From Roseococcus microcysteis (GTDB taxonomy: Bacteria > Pseudomonadota > Alphaproteobacteria > Acetobacterales > Acetobacteraceae), in the NCBI RefSeq assembly GCF_014764365.1, contig NZ_CP061718.1, forward strand, positions 2,248,501-2,312,500: 64,000 bases of DNA, given 5' to 3'. Below the pieces are notes generated by a model. The model did no database searches. It was not told the DNA's origin and saw nothing but the letters and a program-made list of their open reading frames with translations. Below are positions 16,376 through 24,201 of the stretch, in pieces (the first letter of the stretch is position 1; the number at the start of each line of letters is the position of its first letter). A program made the position numbers and the translations under genes.

Positions 16376-17094
16376 TGCCCGCGTCCTGTCTCGGCACCCC
16401 ACGCCGCCACAAAGCGCCGCGGCAGGCGGCGCAGTGCGCGCAGCGAGGCACCGCGGACGTCGAGCCGCTTGCGCAGCAGCACCTGCGGCAGGAGGAGAAA
16501 CATCGGCACCATTCCCTGTTCGAGCAGGCCGCGCGCCCAGGCCTCACGCCCCTTGCGGTTGGCGGTGCCGACCTCGGCCACGCCACCGGCGATCAGACGG
16601 GTGCGCCGCTGCCGCCCGGTGCCCTGTCCCTGCCGCAGCGGCAGGCACCAGACGAAGCCCCGGCCCGATTTGAACGGCCGGAGGAAAGCCTGGCCCGAGG
16701 CGACCATCTGCGCCGGCGTGACCCGCAGCCCCTTGTCGCCGCGCCCGCGCCAGCCGCGGGCGGCATTGAAGCCGGTGGCGATGGCCAGGAACTTGCCGCC
16801 GCCCTTGGGGCGGATCAGCGCGCCCCGGTCGAAGGCGTCGATCACCAGCGGGGTCTTGCTCCACACCACGCCGGCGGCGCGCAGCGACACGCCGCTGCGG
16901 GGAAAGACCTGCGCGCGCCAGGCATTGGCGATGCCGCGCGCCTTGCCGCCGAGGGAGCCGGTGACCTGCTGGCGCAGTTCGCGCTTGAGCGCGTCGGTTT
17001 CCTCGCTGACGGCGCGAGAGGCGGCGCGCTCGCCGGCGCGGACCTCCTCGGCCAGTGCCTTGCGGAGGTCGCCGACGATGGCGGAGAGGCGCAT
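16372..17094 (-). CDS. DUF6441-like neck protein
   Basis: A 240-residue basic protein (RLSAIVGDLRKALAEEVRAG at the N-terminus, ending AAWGAETGRGQ) that matches the DUF6441-like phage family in a neck or head-completion position. The central part FDRGALIRPKGGGKFLAIAT and GLRVTPAQMVASGQAFLRP are diagnostic-looking. The first half is helical and the second rich in Arg. It acts in capsid-tail joining by inference from gene order. Confidence 0.75.
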   Translation of the reverse strand: MRLSAIVGDLRKALAEEVRAGERAASRAVSEETDALKRELRQQVTGSLGGKARGIANAWRAQVFPRSGVSLRAAGVVWSKTPLVIDAFDRGALIRPKGGGKFLAIATGFNAARGWRGRGDKGLRVTPAQMVASGQAFLRPFKSGRGFVWCLPLRQGQGTGRQRRTRLIAGGVAEVGTANRKGREAWARGLLEQGMVPMFLLLPQVLLRKRLDVRGASLRALRRLPRRFVAAWGAETGRGQ

Positions 17095-17097
17095 GGG

Positions 17098-17406
17098 CTA
17101 TCGCCGGCAGAGGACGCGCCAGGCGACACCCGCGGCATCGCGCTCGGCGCTGTCCACCGTCAGCACATCGGCGCCGAGGGTGAAGCTGTCGCCGGGCTCG
17201 ATGGTGGGCAGCGCGGCCAGGGGCACGGTGAGGATGTCGGTGGCCTGGAGGATGCCGGTGCCAAAGCCGTCCGCCACGCGGTCGGGGCTGGAGCGCAGCA
17301 CGCGGAGCGGGATCCCCGCACCGGTGCCCGCGGCTCGATAGGTGGCGTTGGTGCCGAGGTTGGGATCCGCGGCCAGCACGGCCAGCGCCGCGTCGAACGC
17401 CGTCAT
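17098..17406 (-). CDS. Head-tail joining protein
   Basis: A 102-residue protein starting MTAFDAALAVLAADPNLGT. The layout, a small beta-rich protein (PGDSFTLGADVLTVDSAERD) between head and tail genes, matches head-tail connector proteins. The ATG at 17406 overlaps the stop of the upstream coiled-coil protein (ATGA), which fixes the start. The longer frame to 17802 is not used. Confidence 0.75.
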   Translation of the reverse strand: MTAFDAALAVLAADPNLGTNATYRAAGTGAGIPLRVLRSSPDRVADGFGTGILQATDILTVPLAALPTIEPGDSFTLGADVLTVDSAERDAAGVAWRVLCRR

Positions 17407-17681
17407 CCCAACCCGAACCAGGAGGCCAGCTTCGAACCCATGGCCGCGCCGATGATGCCGCCCGCCGCCGCCGCCCCGGTGGCCGGCACCGCCATCGGCA
17501 TGCCACCTGGGCTGCCCACCGCCGCCAGCGACAGCCGGGCCGTCAGCGCCGCCATGGCCTTGACCAGCTCCGTCACCGTGCGCGTGAGCTCGCGCATATC
17601 GGCGTCGCCCTCGCCAAGCCGGCGCTCGATCTCGGTGAGGCGGGCGACGATGGCACCGAGCTCGCGGTCGTGATCGGTCAT
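17403..17681 (-). CDS. Small coiled-coil protein with Gly/Ala membrane segment
   Basis: A 92-residue protein with a coiled-coil N-terminus (RLTEIERRLGEGDADMREL) and a hydrophobic Gly/Ala-rich C-terminus (residues 66-90) that could cross the membrane once. The size and build suit a lysis accessory, holin-like or spanin-like factor, and it follows the lysozyme-like gene with a four-base overlap (ATGA). A purely structural role is also possible. Confidence 0.6.
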   Translation of the reverse strand: MTDHDRELGAIVARLTEIERRLGEGDADMRELTRTVTELVKAMAALTARLSLAAVGSPGGMPMAVPATGAAAAGGIIGAAMGSKLASWFGLG

Positions 17682-18334
17682 GGCGCGATCTCCCGCTGAC
17701 GCTGCAGGCGCTGAAGGACGGCCCAGGCCGCCGCACCCGTGACGGCCAGCGCCACGCCCCAGGGGCCGAGGGCACGGGCCACGGAGGCCAGGCCGTCGGC
17801 ATGCGGGGCGAGCGCGGTCACGGTCTCGATCACAACCGCCGCCGTCAGGCCGGCCGCAGCCGTACTGGCAGCCGCGCGGACGGTGCCGGTGCGGGCGATG
17901 CCGGGCTCCACCAGCCCGGCCATGCGCAGCCCCTCGGCGATCACCTCCGCCGCATAGGGCTGGCCGCCGAGCTCATGGCGGATGATGCTCTCGACCATGC
18001 CCCGCAGCGTGGCGGCGTCGTGCAGGTCGATGGGATCATCGAGCCCCACCGCCAGGCGCTTGGCCACCGCGTCCTGATAGGCGCGGGTGTTGTTCTCGGT
18101 GCTGGGTGCCCAGCGCGCGACGATGCCGCGCACGGTCCGCAGGCCATGCCGATCCTGGTAGCTCTGCAGCAGCAGGGCGAGCGCGCGGATGCCGTGCTGG
18201 TGCGAGTGGAACCGGCAGAAGCGCCCATCCGAGGGTGGATCGGCCAGGCCGAGCCATTTGTTGGCCGGCACATGCTCGATGTTGCCGGGGTTGCGGTTGC
18301 GATAGCCCCGCGCGGCCTTGGGATCCCCGCTCAT
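17678..18334 (-). CDS. Phage lysozyme-like protein with C-terminal membrane region
   Basis: A 218-residue protein. The N-terminus RGYRNRNPGNIEH and the sequences RFHSHQHGIRALALLLQSYQ and RWAPSTENNTRAYQD match the transglycosylase-like family often annotated as structural protein P5. The C-terminal third has two hydrophobic segments (about residues 150-170 and 190-205), so the enzyme may be membrane-tethered. It cuts peptidoglycan by inference. Its position between head genes rather than at the end of the operon is unusual for a lysis gene and suggests a virion or lysis role. Confidence 0.75.
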   Translation of the reverse strand: MSGDPKAARGYRNRNPGNIEHVPANKWLGLADPPSDGRFCRFHSHQHGIRALALLLQSYQDRHGLRTVRGIVARWAPSTENNTRAYQDAVAKRLAVGLDDPIDLHDAATLRGMVESIIRHELGGQPYAAEVIAEGLRMAGLVEPGIARTGTVRAAASTAAAGLTAAVVIETVTALAPHADGLASVARALGPWGVALAVTGAAAWAVLQRLQRQREIAP

Positions 18335-18678
18335 GCGCCGGACGCCGGGGCGCGCAGCAGCACGGCGCGGACGGTCGTGTCGGCGGCGAGCGCTGCCACC
18401 GCGGCGATGCCCACCTGGAAATTGCCGGTTGCGGTGGTGGTGAGGCGTCGGTTGGTGTCGTCCCAGAAGAGGCGCGCACCGGCGGTGATGGCCAGCGCCG
18501 GCTGCTTGGTGATGTCAAAGACGCCCTTGGTCTGGCATTCGATGACGGCGTTCTGCACGCCATCGACGGCGGCCACGCCGAAGAGCGCGCCGACCAGGAC
18601 GCCCTGGCCGGAGGTGACGCCGCCGGCATAGGGGACGGCGAGAGCCAGGCTGTCGCCGGGCTGCACATAGCTGCGCAT
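18331..18678 (-). CDS. Head decoration protein (DUF2190-like)
   Basis: A 115-residue beta-rich protein (RSYVQPGDSLALAVPYAGGV, then FWDDTNRRLTTTATGNFQVG) typical of DUF2190 capsid decoration proteins. The ATG at 18678 is used rather than an upstream in-frame ATG at 18714, which falls in a strongly folded RNA element. The stop overlaps the start of the lysozyme-like gene by four bases. It would bind and stabilise the mature capsid. Confidence 0.8.
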   Translation of the reverse strand: MRSYVQPGDSLALAVPYAGGVTSGQGVLVGALFGVAAVDGVQNAVIECQTKGVFDITKQPALAITAGARLFWDDTNRRLTTTATGNFQVGIAAVAALAADTTVRAVLLRAPASGA

Positions 18679-18699
18679 GAGGATGAGGTCTCCAGAAAC

Positions 18700-18768
18700 G
18701 CAGAAGGCGCCCACACCACCCAGCCAAGCATTCGCTTGGCCGGGGACCCGGTGTCGGGCGCCCTCTGC
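18700..18768 (-). ncRNA. Large predicted RNA hairpin between capsid and decoration genes
   Basis: GCAGAaGGCGCCC (18700-18712) pairs with GGGCGCCcTCTGC (18756-18768) at 12 of 13 positions, and ACACC (18713-18717) pairs with GGTGT (18750-18754) leaving one bulged base. Inside lies a seven-pair hairpin GCCAAGC/GCTTGGC (18723-18729, 18734-18740) with loop ATTC. The structure lies in the late-operon transcript after the major capsid gene and before the decoration gene. It might be a processing site, an attenuator or an mRNA stabiliser. No U-tract follows, so it is not a simple terminator. Confidence 0.6.
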
Positions 18769-18808
18769 ATGGATTGACGATGGATGGGCTGATGGGTGGC
18801 GGTAGGGA

Positions 18809-20935
18809 TCAGGTGCCCGGGTTGAACCAGGCGCCGCGCCAGTCGATGGCGCCCACGCCGAAGTCGAAGATCACGCTGACCTCGACGCCGTCGACGCCCT
18901 GGACATTGCCGGTGGTGACCTGCGGCCCCTCGGCGCCGTTGAGGTAGCCGTAGACGTAGACCGGGGCCGCCATCGGGTCCGAGAACAGGTACCAGCGGTT
19001 GGACGGAATCAGCGGCTCCACCAGCGGCTGCACGAAACCGGCGTAGACATTGGCGTTGCTGGTCTGCGTCGCGGCCACACTCACCGTCAGCTGCCGTGCG
19101 GCGAGCTCCTGGTTCGGTCCCACCAGCAGGCGCATCTGGGCGCCGACGGCGATGGGCAGACCGTCGAGGGTCTTCTGGCGCATGACCGCGGCACGGCCCA
19201 GCGCCAGGTTGGGCAGGTCAAGCGCCGTGCCGGCCCCCGCCTTGTTGGCCCGCGCCGCCGCCGTCCCGAAAACCGCGGCCGCGCCGGTGATGAGCGTCGG
19301 ACCATCGCCATTGGCCGCGTTCAGCAGCTGGTAGGCGGTCGCGTTCTCGAAGTCGGCGACGCGCCGGCCGATCATGGATGCGAAGTCGGTGAAGGCGCCG
19401 AGATCGTCGTTCACCAGCATCTGCCGGGTCACGCGGATGCGCCGGGCGAAGGTCTGCAGGAAGACCAGCTCCTGGCTTTCCGACATGGTTCCAGCCTGGA
19501 CCTCGCCATTCTCCGACAGCGGCAGCAACGTCGGGAAGTCGCCGACACGCAGGTGCCGGTGCGGCTTGAAGTCCCGGAAATCGCGGCGGAGGAACAGCGT
19601 CCGGTAGGTCGGCGCCGCGGGTGCATAGGCCGCCAGCAGCATCTTGTTGGCCGCGGCGGAGAGCAGCGCGGGGAAGTCGCTGGTGGTGTGGAAGGCGCGC
19701 TCGGCCAGGACGGTGGGGTTGCGCGGGATCACCCGCTCCCCCCGGACCCGCAGCAGCTCGCCGATCATGTCCGAGGGGCGCCAGCCGAGAAATTCGGTGT
19801 GGCGACCGGCGCCGGGGCCGGTGCTTGGCGCCTGGTAGCCCGGCATGGTGCGGGCGGCGAGCGCCTCGGCCATGGCGTCGAGGATCTGCGACGGGTCCTC
19901 GTTGGACGGGCCCGTGTCGGGGCGCGCCGGCAGGGAGGGACGGGCGGCTCCGCTGGTGTAGGCGTCCCACAGGCGACCGCGCAGCACCTCAGGCGAGAGG
20001 CGGTCACGAATGGCCACCTGGCGAAGCTCGTCCACCCGGGCATCGGACAGCAGGCCACGGGCGGCGGCGAGCACCGGCTCATAGCCGGCGATACGCTCCA
20101 CCGTGGCGCGCTCGGCCTCGGCACGGATGGCATCGAGGTCGGGGGCCGGCGGTGCGGTGCGAGTGGGCTCGGGCGGCGTGGTGGGCGGGGTGCTGGCGGG
20201 CGGCGTGGTCACGGGGACCTCCTGGTGCGGGATGGTGGGCGGCGCGGGCGGCGCCGGCGCGGGATCCGGCGAAGCCGGCGTCGTCTCGGGCATGGGTGGT
20301 TCCTCGGGGATGGTCAGGGCGGGTTCGATGGCGGTGGCCGGGGTGCCCTGGTCCCCCTCGCCACGCACGACAGCGGCCGCGTCCACCGGGACGGGCACGA
20401 TCGAGATCTCGTAGGGCTCCCAATCCACCGCGCGGTGGATGGTCTGGCCGGTGGCGGCGTCAGGCCGGGGCTCGTAGCGATGCACGCGATAGCCGACGCT
20501 GACGGACTGCAGCGTGCCGTCGGCGACCCGCTGCCAGACGGGTTCGACGTCATCGGCGCCGCTGAATTGCAGCGTGGCAAAGCCCCGACCGGCCTCGAGC
20601 CGGGCGGCGGTGACGCGGCCCAGCACGTCGCGCGTGCCAGCTCGGCGGTGGGTGTCCAGCACCGGGGCACGACCGGAGCGCAGCGTGCCCATGCGCACCG
20701 CCTCGGGCCGCATGTCCAATTCCTCGATGATGGGGCCGAGCGGCGGGACGAAGTTGCGGGCCCGGGCGCCAGTGCTCCAGACCACCTCGACAGTGCGGGC
20801 AGCGCGGTTGACGGTGACAGGGGCCGCCAGGGCGCGGCAAGCCACGATCGACTGCCCAGCGGTGGGCAGTCGATCGGGCGCAGGCGTGGCCTCCGGCGCG
20901 GGGGTGCCCCCGCCCGGATCAATGGGATCTGGCAT
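18809..20935 (-). CDS. Prohead protease-major capsid protein fusion
   Basis: A 708-residue fusion. Residues 1-190 carry an HK97-type prohead protease (candidate catalytic His in VLDTHRR, candidate Ser in LQSVSVGYRV). A Pro/Thr/Ala-rich linker of about 70 residues follows, then a helical scaffold-like region and the capsid domain (from EFLGWRPSDMIGELLRVRG to the end, WRGAWFNPGT). Such fusions are known in alphaproteobacterial phages; the protease frees the capsid part. The start at 20935 is provisional, since a frame is open to 20995 (overlapping the neighbour by 14 bases) and no clear ribosome site decides it. Confidence 0.9.
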   Translation of the reverse strand: MPDPIDPGGGTPAPEATPAPDRLPTAGQSIVACRALAAPVTVNRAARTVEVVWSTGARARNFVPPLGPIIEELDMRPEAVRMGTLRSGRAPVLDTHRRAGTRDVLGRVTAARLEAGRGFATLQFSGADDVEPVWQRVADGTLQSVSVGYRVHRYEPRPDAATGQTIHRAVDWEPYEISIVPVPVDAAAVVRGEGDQGTPATAIEPALTIPEEPPMPETTPASPDPAPAPPAPPTIPHQEVPVTTPPASTPPTTPPEPTRTAPPAPDLDAIRAEAERATVERIAGYEPVLAAARGLLSDARVDELRQVAIRDRLSPEVLRGRLWDAYTSGAARPSLPARPDTGPSNEDPSQILDAMAEALAARTMPGYQAPSTGPGAGRHTEFLGWRPSDMIGELLRVRGERVIPRNPTVLAERAFHTTSDFPALLSAAANKMLLAAYAPAAPTYRTLFLRRDFRDFKPHRHLRVGDFPTLLPLSENGEVQAGTMSESQELVFLQTFARRIRVTRQMLVNDDLGAFTDFASMIGRRVADFENATAYQLLNAANGDGPTLITGAAAVFGTAAARANKAGAGTALDLPNLALGRAAVMRQKTLDGLPIAVGAQMRLLVGPNQELAARQLTVSVAATQTSNANVYAGFVQPLVEPLIPSNRWYLFSDPMAAPVYVYGYLNGAEGPQVTTGNVQGVDGVEVSVIFDFGVGAIDWRGAWFNPGT

Positions 20936-20981
20936 GTGGATAAGCCTGTGGTTAAGCGCGGGAAAAGCTGTGGGCAGCGCC

Positions 20982-22463
20982 TTACGGCGCGGCATATCCC
21001 TGCGCGTTGACGTAGACCTGCGCGCCCGTGGTTAGGCAGGCGACGTTCACCGCCGTCGCCGCGGTGCCGCGCAGCGGCGTAGGAAAGGTGATCTCCACCG
21101 GAGCCGCCATCGCCGCCGGCAGCAGCTGCCGCCAGATCACCGTGGCGCCATCCTTGATCACCACCTCGGTGGCCACCGTCGCGTGGGCGTTGCGGACGTC
21201 GATCGAGGTCACGTAGTTCCGGATGCCGGCCGCGGCCGCCGCCCGGAGCACCACGTCGGTGGTGTTGATGATCCCGCCCGCCGCCGCCGCCGCCTGCCAA
21301 TCCGCCTCCGGAATCGCATAGGGCTTGGTGACCAGCGCGCCGATCAGCGTCGCCAGCAGGTCCACACCGCGGGCCGTGGTGACCGCAGTGGGGTTGGCCG
21401 AGTAGCCTGTGGCCGCCAGCACCGGCACCGCACCGGCCGTGTTGCGCGCCTGGCCGCCCACCGGCGTCACCGGGTTCAGCACGTTCACGCCCAGCCCCTG
21501 GCCGGCGACCGACTGGCCCCGGCCAGCGGTGATTTCCGTGGTCAGCTCGGCATAGTCCGCAATCGTGACGAACTGCACCCTGATGTCGGTGCTGGAGGCC
21601 GGCGCCAGCTCCCGGCTCACCGAGGCCCAGCCCGTGTTGATGTAGGCCCCCGAGAAGCTCGACCCCACCAGGTCAAAGCTGTTGGCATTGATCACCGTGG
21701 CCGTGAAGGTCCCATTGGCCCCCGGCACGCCCGACACATTCTCCACCGTCACCACATCGCCGGTGACATAGCCATGTGCGGTGCGGGTGACCCGGACCAG
21801 CCCGGTGCCATTGTCCGCCACGGCGGAGATGCCGTTCACGTACTGCCGGTTCCGCACCCGCACCCGAAACCGATACAGCGCGTTGGGGTCCGGGATCTGT
21901 TGGTGCCGGACGTAGGAGTTGGACCGCGCCGCGGTGGTGTCCATCAGCCTTCCGTGGAACCAGCACTCGTCATTGGTGGGCTCGATTTCCAGCACCGACC
22001 AGCCGGTGGCGGCGGTGGTGGGGATGGTGCTGGCCGAGGCGGTGGTGAGGCGCGGCGCGGCCTCGTTCTGGACCTCGTAGTTGGCCAGGGTGGGGCTGGC
22101 CCCGTCCAGGCGCCAGGCGGCGGCGTGGCGGCCGTCGGGCTGGGCGGTGGCGGGGTCGATGCTGGCCAGCTCCAGCCAGACCGACTGGCCGACGATGCGC
22201 TGGCTCATGTTCACCGCCACCATGACCCGCAGCGGGATGGTGAAGGTGGTGCGGCTGGTGAGGGTCAGCTCGTCGTCCAGCGTGGTGCCGGTGGAGATGG
22301 TGACGGCGCCATCGGCCACCGTGAGGGCCATGCCGCCGCCGGTGGTTGCGACCTCCCAGCGGGCGGGGGTGATTTCGGACCCGCTGAAGCTGTCGCGGAA
22401 CTTCTTCTGCATGCTCTTTACCTTGAGCATGTCGTCGGTCCAGTCGTAGGCGCCAGCCATCAT
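20982..22463 (-). CDS. Phage structural protein, 493 aa, with Ig/FCCH-like beta module
   Basis: A protein placed between the portal and protease-capsid genes. The middle (about residues 215-275) holds a beta module found in many phage structural proteins (GTGLVRVTRTAHGYVTGDVV, then NANSFDLVGSSFSGAY). The N-terminus resembles a jelly-roll fold and the C-terminus (about 380-490) has a further beta domain ending YVNAQGYAAP. The start overlaps the portal stop (ATGA), so it is made with the portal. Role unknown: a head fibre or decoration component is the best guess. Confidence 0.65.
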   Translation of the reverse strand: MMAGAYDWTDDMLKVKSMQKKFRDSFSGSEITPARWEVATTGGGMALTVADGAVTISTGTTLDDELTLTSRTTFTIPLRVMVAVNMSQRIVGQSVWLELASIDPATAQPDGRHAAAWRLDGASPTLANYEVQNEAAPRLTTASASTIPTTAATGWSVLEIEPTNDECWFHGRLMDTTAARSNSYVRHQQIPDPNALYRFRVRVRNRQYVNGISAVADNGTGLVRVTRTAHGYVTGDVVTVENVSGVPGANGTFTATVINANSFDLVGSSFSGAYINTGWASVSRELAPASSTDIRVQFVTIADYAELTTEITAGRGQSVAGQGLGVNVLNPVTPVGGQARNTAGAVPVLAATGYSANPTAVTTARGVDLLATLIGALVTKPYAIPEADWQAAAAAGGIINTTDVVLRAAAAAGIRNYVTSIDVRNAHATVATEVVIKDGATVIWRQLLPAAMAAPVEITFPTPLRGTAATAVNVACLTTGAQVYVNAQGYAAP

Positions 22464-23956
22464 GAGGGGTCTCCGGAATTGGGGGCAGCGCCAGCATCCG
22501 CGCGTGGCGATGCGGCACCGGTGGCGGCAATCTCGATGGCGGCGAGTTGGGCGGCGTCCTGGGCGGAGCCGGACTTGGCGACGCGGCGCGGATCGCTGTC
22601 GAGCGAGAGGCCGGCATCATCCAGCAGGGCGTTGGCCTCGCGGATCATCTCGACCACCTGGCGGAAGTCGTAGCCGAAGGCGCCGACTGCCTCGGGCTGC
22701 GGCACAAAGCCGGCACGGACCTGCGCGATCAGCGCGGTGGTGTCCTTGAGTGGATCGATCATCTCGTGGGCGGGCGGGACGTGGGAGAGGCCCTCCGGTA
22801 CGTCGGCGCCCCACAGACCGAGCAGCGCGCCCTGGGCGTGGAAGCGGTCCGCGATGGGCCGCACCAGCATGGGGATCAGCATGCCGTACTGCACCTGCTC
22901 GCAGAGGCGGCGGAACTCGATCTTGCCGGCCCGCAGGCTGGAGTAGTTCGCCTGCGTCAGGTCGCCGGCCACCTGGTCGTAGGTCAGGCCGGTGCCGACG
23001 GCCGACGCCTCGAGCGCGCGGCGTGCGAAGGCGGCATGGCTGCCGCCCCCACTTGGATTCACCACCTCCACCGATCCCATACCGCGGCGGTACAGGATCA
23101 TGCCGGGCTCGAAGCTCTCGACCGTGCGGCCCTGAGCATCGCGCAGCAGGCCTGACGCCGGCCCTGTCATGGTGTCGTCGCCATCCTCCGAGACCACCGC
23201 GGCTAGGCAGGCCTCGATCTTGGCCTTCATGAGCAAGGCGGCCTCATAGTCGCCGAGGTCGCGCAGCCGGGTCAGCACAGGCGCCAGCCAGGAGACGTCG
23301 CGCAGCTGGCCGGGGCGGCGCTTGCGGTAGATATGCAGCACGTCGCGGGCCGGCACGCTCTGGCTGCTCAACCAGGTCGCACCACCCGGCAGCACCCAGG
23401 ACGCGCCGGGGTGCACGCGGTGCAGCCAATAGCCAACCGGCTCCCCGGCCTCGCCCAGGCCGATGCCCTGCAGCGTGGGGACGCCTTCGATGACGCCCTG
23501 CCGCGCCGCGTCGAGGTGGTCGCTTTCCAGTACCTGCAGCCGCAGCCCGATCGGGTTCGCGGGCGTGATGTCGGCCGGCAGCATGCGGACGAAGCATTCG
23601 CCGCTCTCCACGACCGCGCGCATAACCAGCGCCTGTAGGCCGTAAAGGTCCAGCCGCCCCTCGGCATCACAGGCGGTGCTGTCGGACCAGCGGCGCCAGG
23701 CCTCGGCGTGGGGCTTGTCTGGCCAGCGGGTCGTGATGCCGGCGCCGACTGCGTTGCCGGTCCAGAGGTCGACAATGCGGGCGGCGTAGGGATCGTTGCG
23801 GACGGCGTCGCGGGCACGACGCGCCACGGTGGGTGCGGCGGCACCGACCTCGGCGGTGGCGCTGCCCCCCGAGGCAGCCCAGGAGGAGGTGCGGCTGTCC
23901 TGCGCGGCGGCATAGCCGCGGAGGGCGTGCCAGGCATCGCGGAGACGGCCCATCAC
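22460..23956 (-). CDS. Phage portal protein, lambda family
   Basis: A 498-residue portal protein (lambda gpB-like), which forms the dodecameric DNA entry channel of the head. The patterns RDAVRNDPYAARIVDLWTGN, AHAEAWRRWSDSTACDAEGR-like middle and QGVIEGVPTLQGIGLGEAGE are typical of this family. The start can be GTG at 23956, overlapping the gpW stop (GTGA), or the ATG at 23953. Full length for the family. It lies after the gpW-like gene and terminase in the normal head gene order. Confidence 0.93.
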   Translation of the reverse strand: MMGRLRDAWHALRGYAAAQDSRTSSWAASGGSATAEVGAAAPTVARRARDAVRNDPYAARIVDLWTGNAVGAGITTRWPDKPHAEAWRRWSDSTACDAEGRLDLYGLQALVMRAVVESGECFVRMLPADITPANPIGLRLQVLESDHLDAARQGVIEGVPTLQGIGLGEAGEPVGYWLHRVHPGASWVLPGGATWLSSQSVPARDVLHIYRKRRPGQLRDVSWLAPVLTRLRDLGDYEAALLMKAKIEACLAAVVSEDGDDTMTGPASGLLRDAQGRTVESFEPGMILYRRGMGSVEVVNPSGGGSHAAFARRALEASAVGTGLTYDQVAGDLTQANYSSLRAGKIEFRRLCEQVQYGMLIPMLVRPIADRFHAQGALLGLWGADVPEGLSHVPPAHEMIDPLKDTTALIAQVRAGFVPQPEAVGAFGYDFRQVVEMIREANALLDDAGLSLDSDPRRVAKSGSAQDAAQLAAIEIAATGAASPRADAGAAPNSGDPS

Positions 23957-24189
23957 CTGCTTCCCCCGCGCGAGAAGCTGGCGAAGGTGACGCTGGGACG
24001 GCGGGCCGCGCTGTTCTCGGCGGCGTGCAGGACTGACAGCGCGCGGCCCAGCTCATCCAGGGAGCGGTATTCCACGGTGCGACCATCGAAGGTCACGCGC
24101 GTGGTGCCACCGGTGAAGGCCGCCGCCAGCACGAAACCGCGGGTGCCGACGGGCTGCGCCAGCGCCCAGGCGAGGACGGTGGGATCCAT
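23953..24189 (-). CDS. gpW-like head-tail joining protein
   Basis: A 78-residue protein with TRVTFDGRTVEYRSLDELGR, the hallmark of lambda gpW and its relatives, which complete the head before tail attachment. It sits between terminase and portal, as in lambda. The stop overlaps the portal start. The start at 24189 lies 13 bases after the terminase stop. Confidence 0.88.
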   Translation of the reverse strand: MDPTVLAWALAQPVGTRGFVLAAAFTGGTTRVTFDGRTVEYRSLDELGRALSVLHAAENSAARRPSVTFASFSRGGSR

Positions 24190-24201
24190 GTCGTCCTCCT
24201 T

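Noticed and set aside
15881-17673. Long plus-strand open frames opposite the tail terminator and neck genes
   Set aside because: Overlap genes with consistent ATGA/GTGA junctions on the minus strand; composition is low-complexity Arg/Ala/Pro.
18700-18768. tRNA gene
   Set aside because: The folded region has one long stem with a nested hairpin, not a cloverleaf, and no T-loop consensus.
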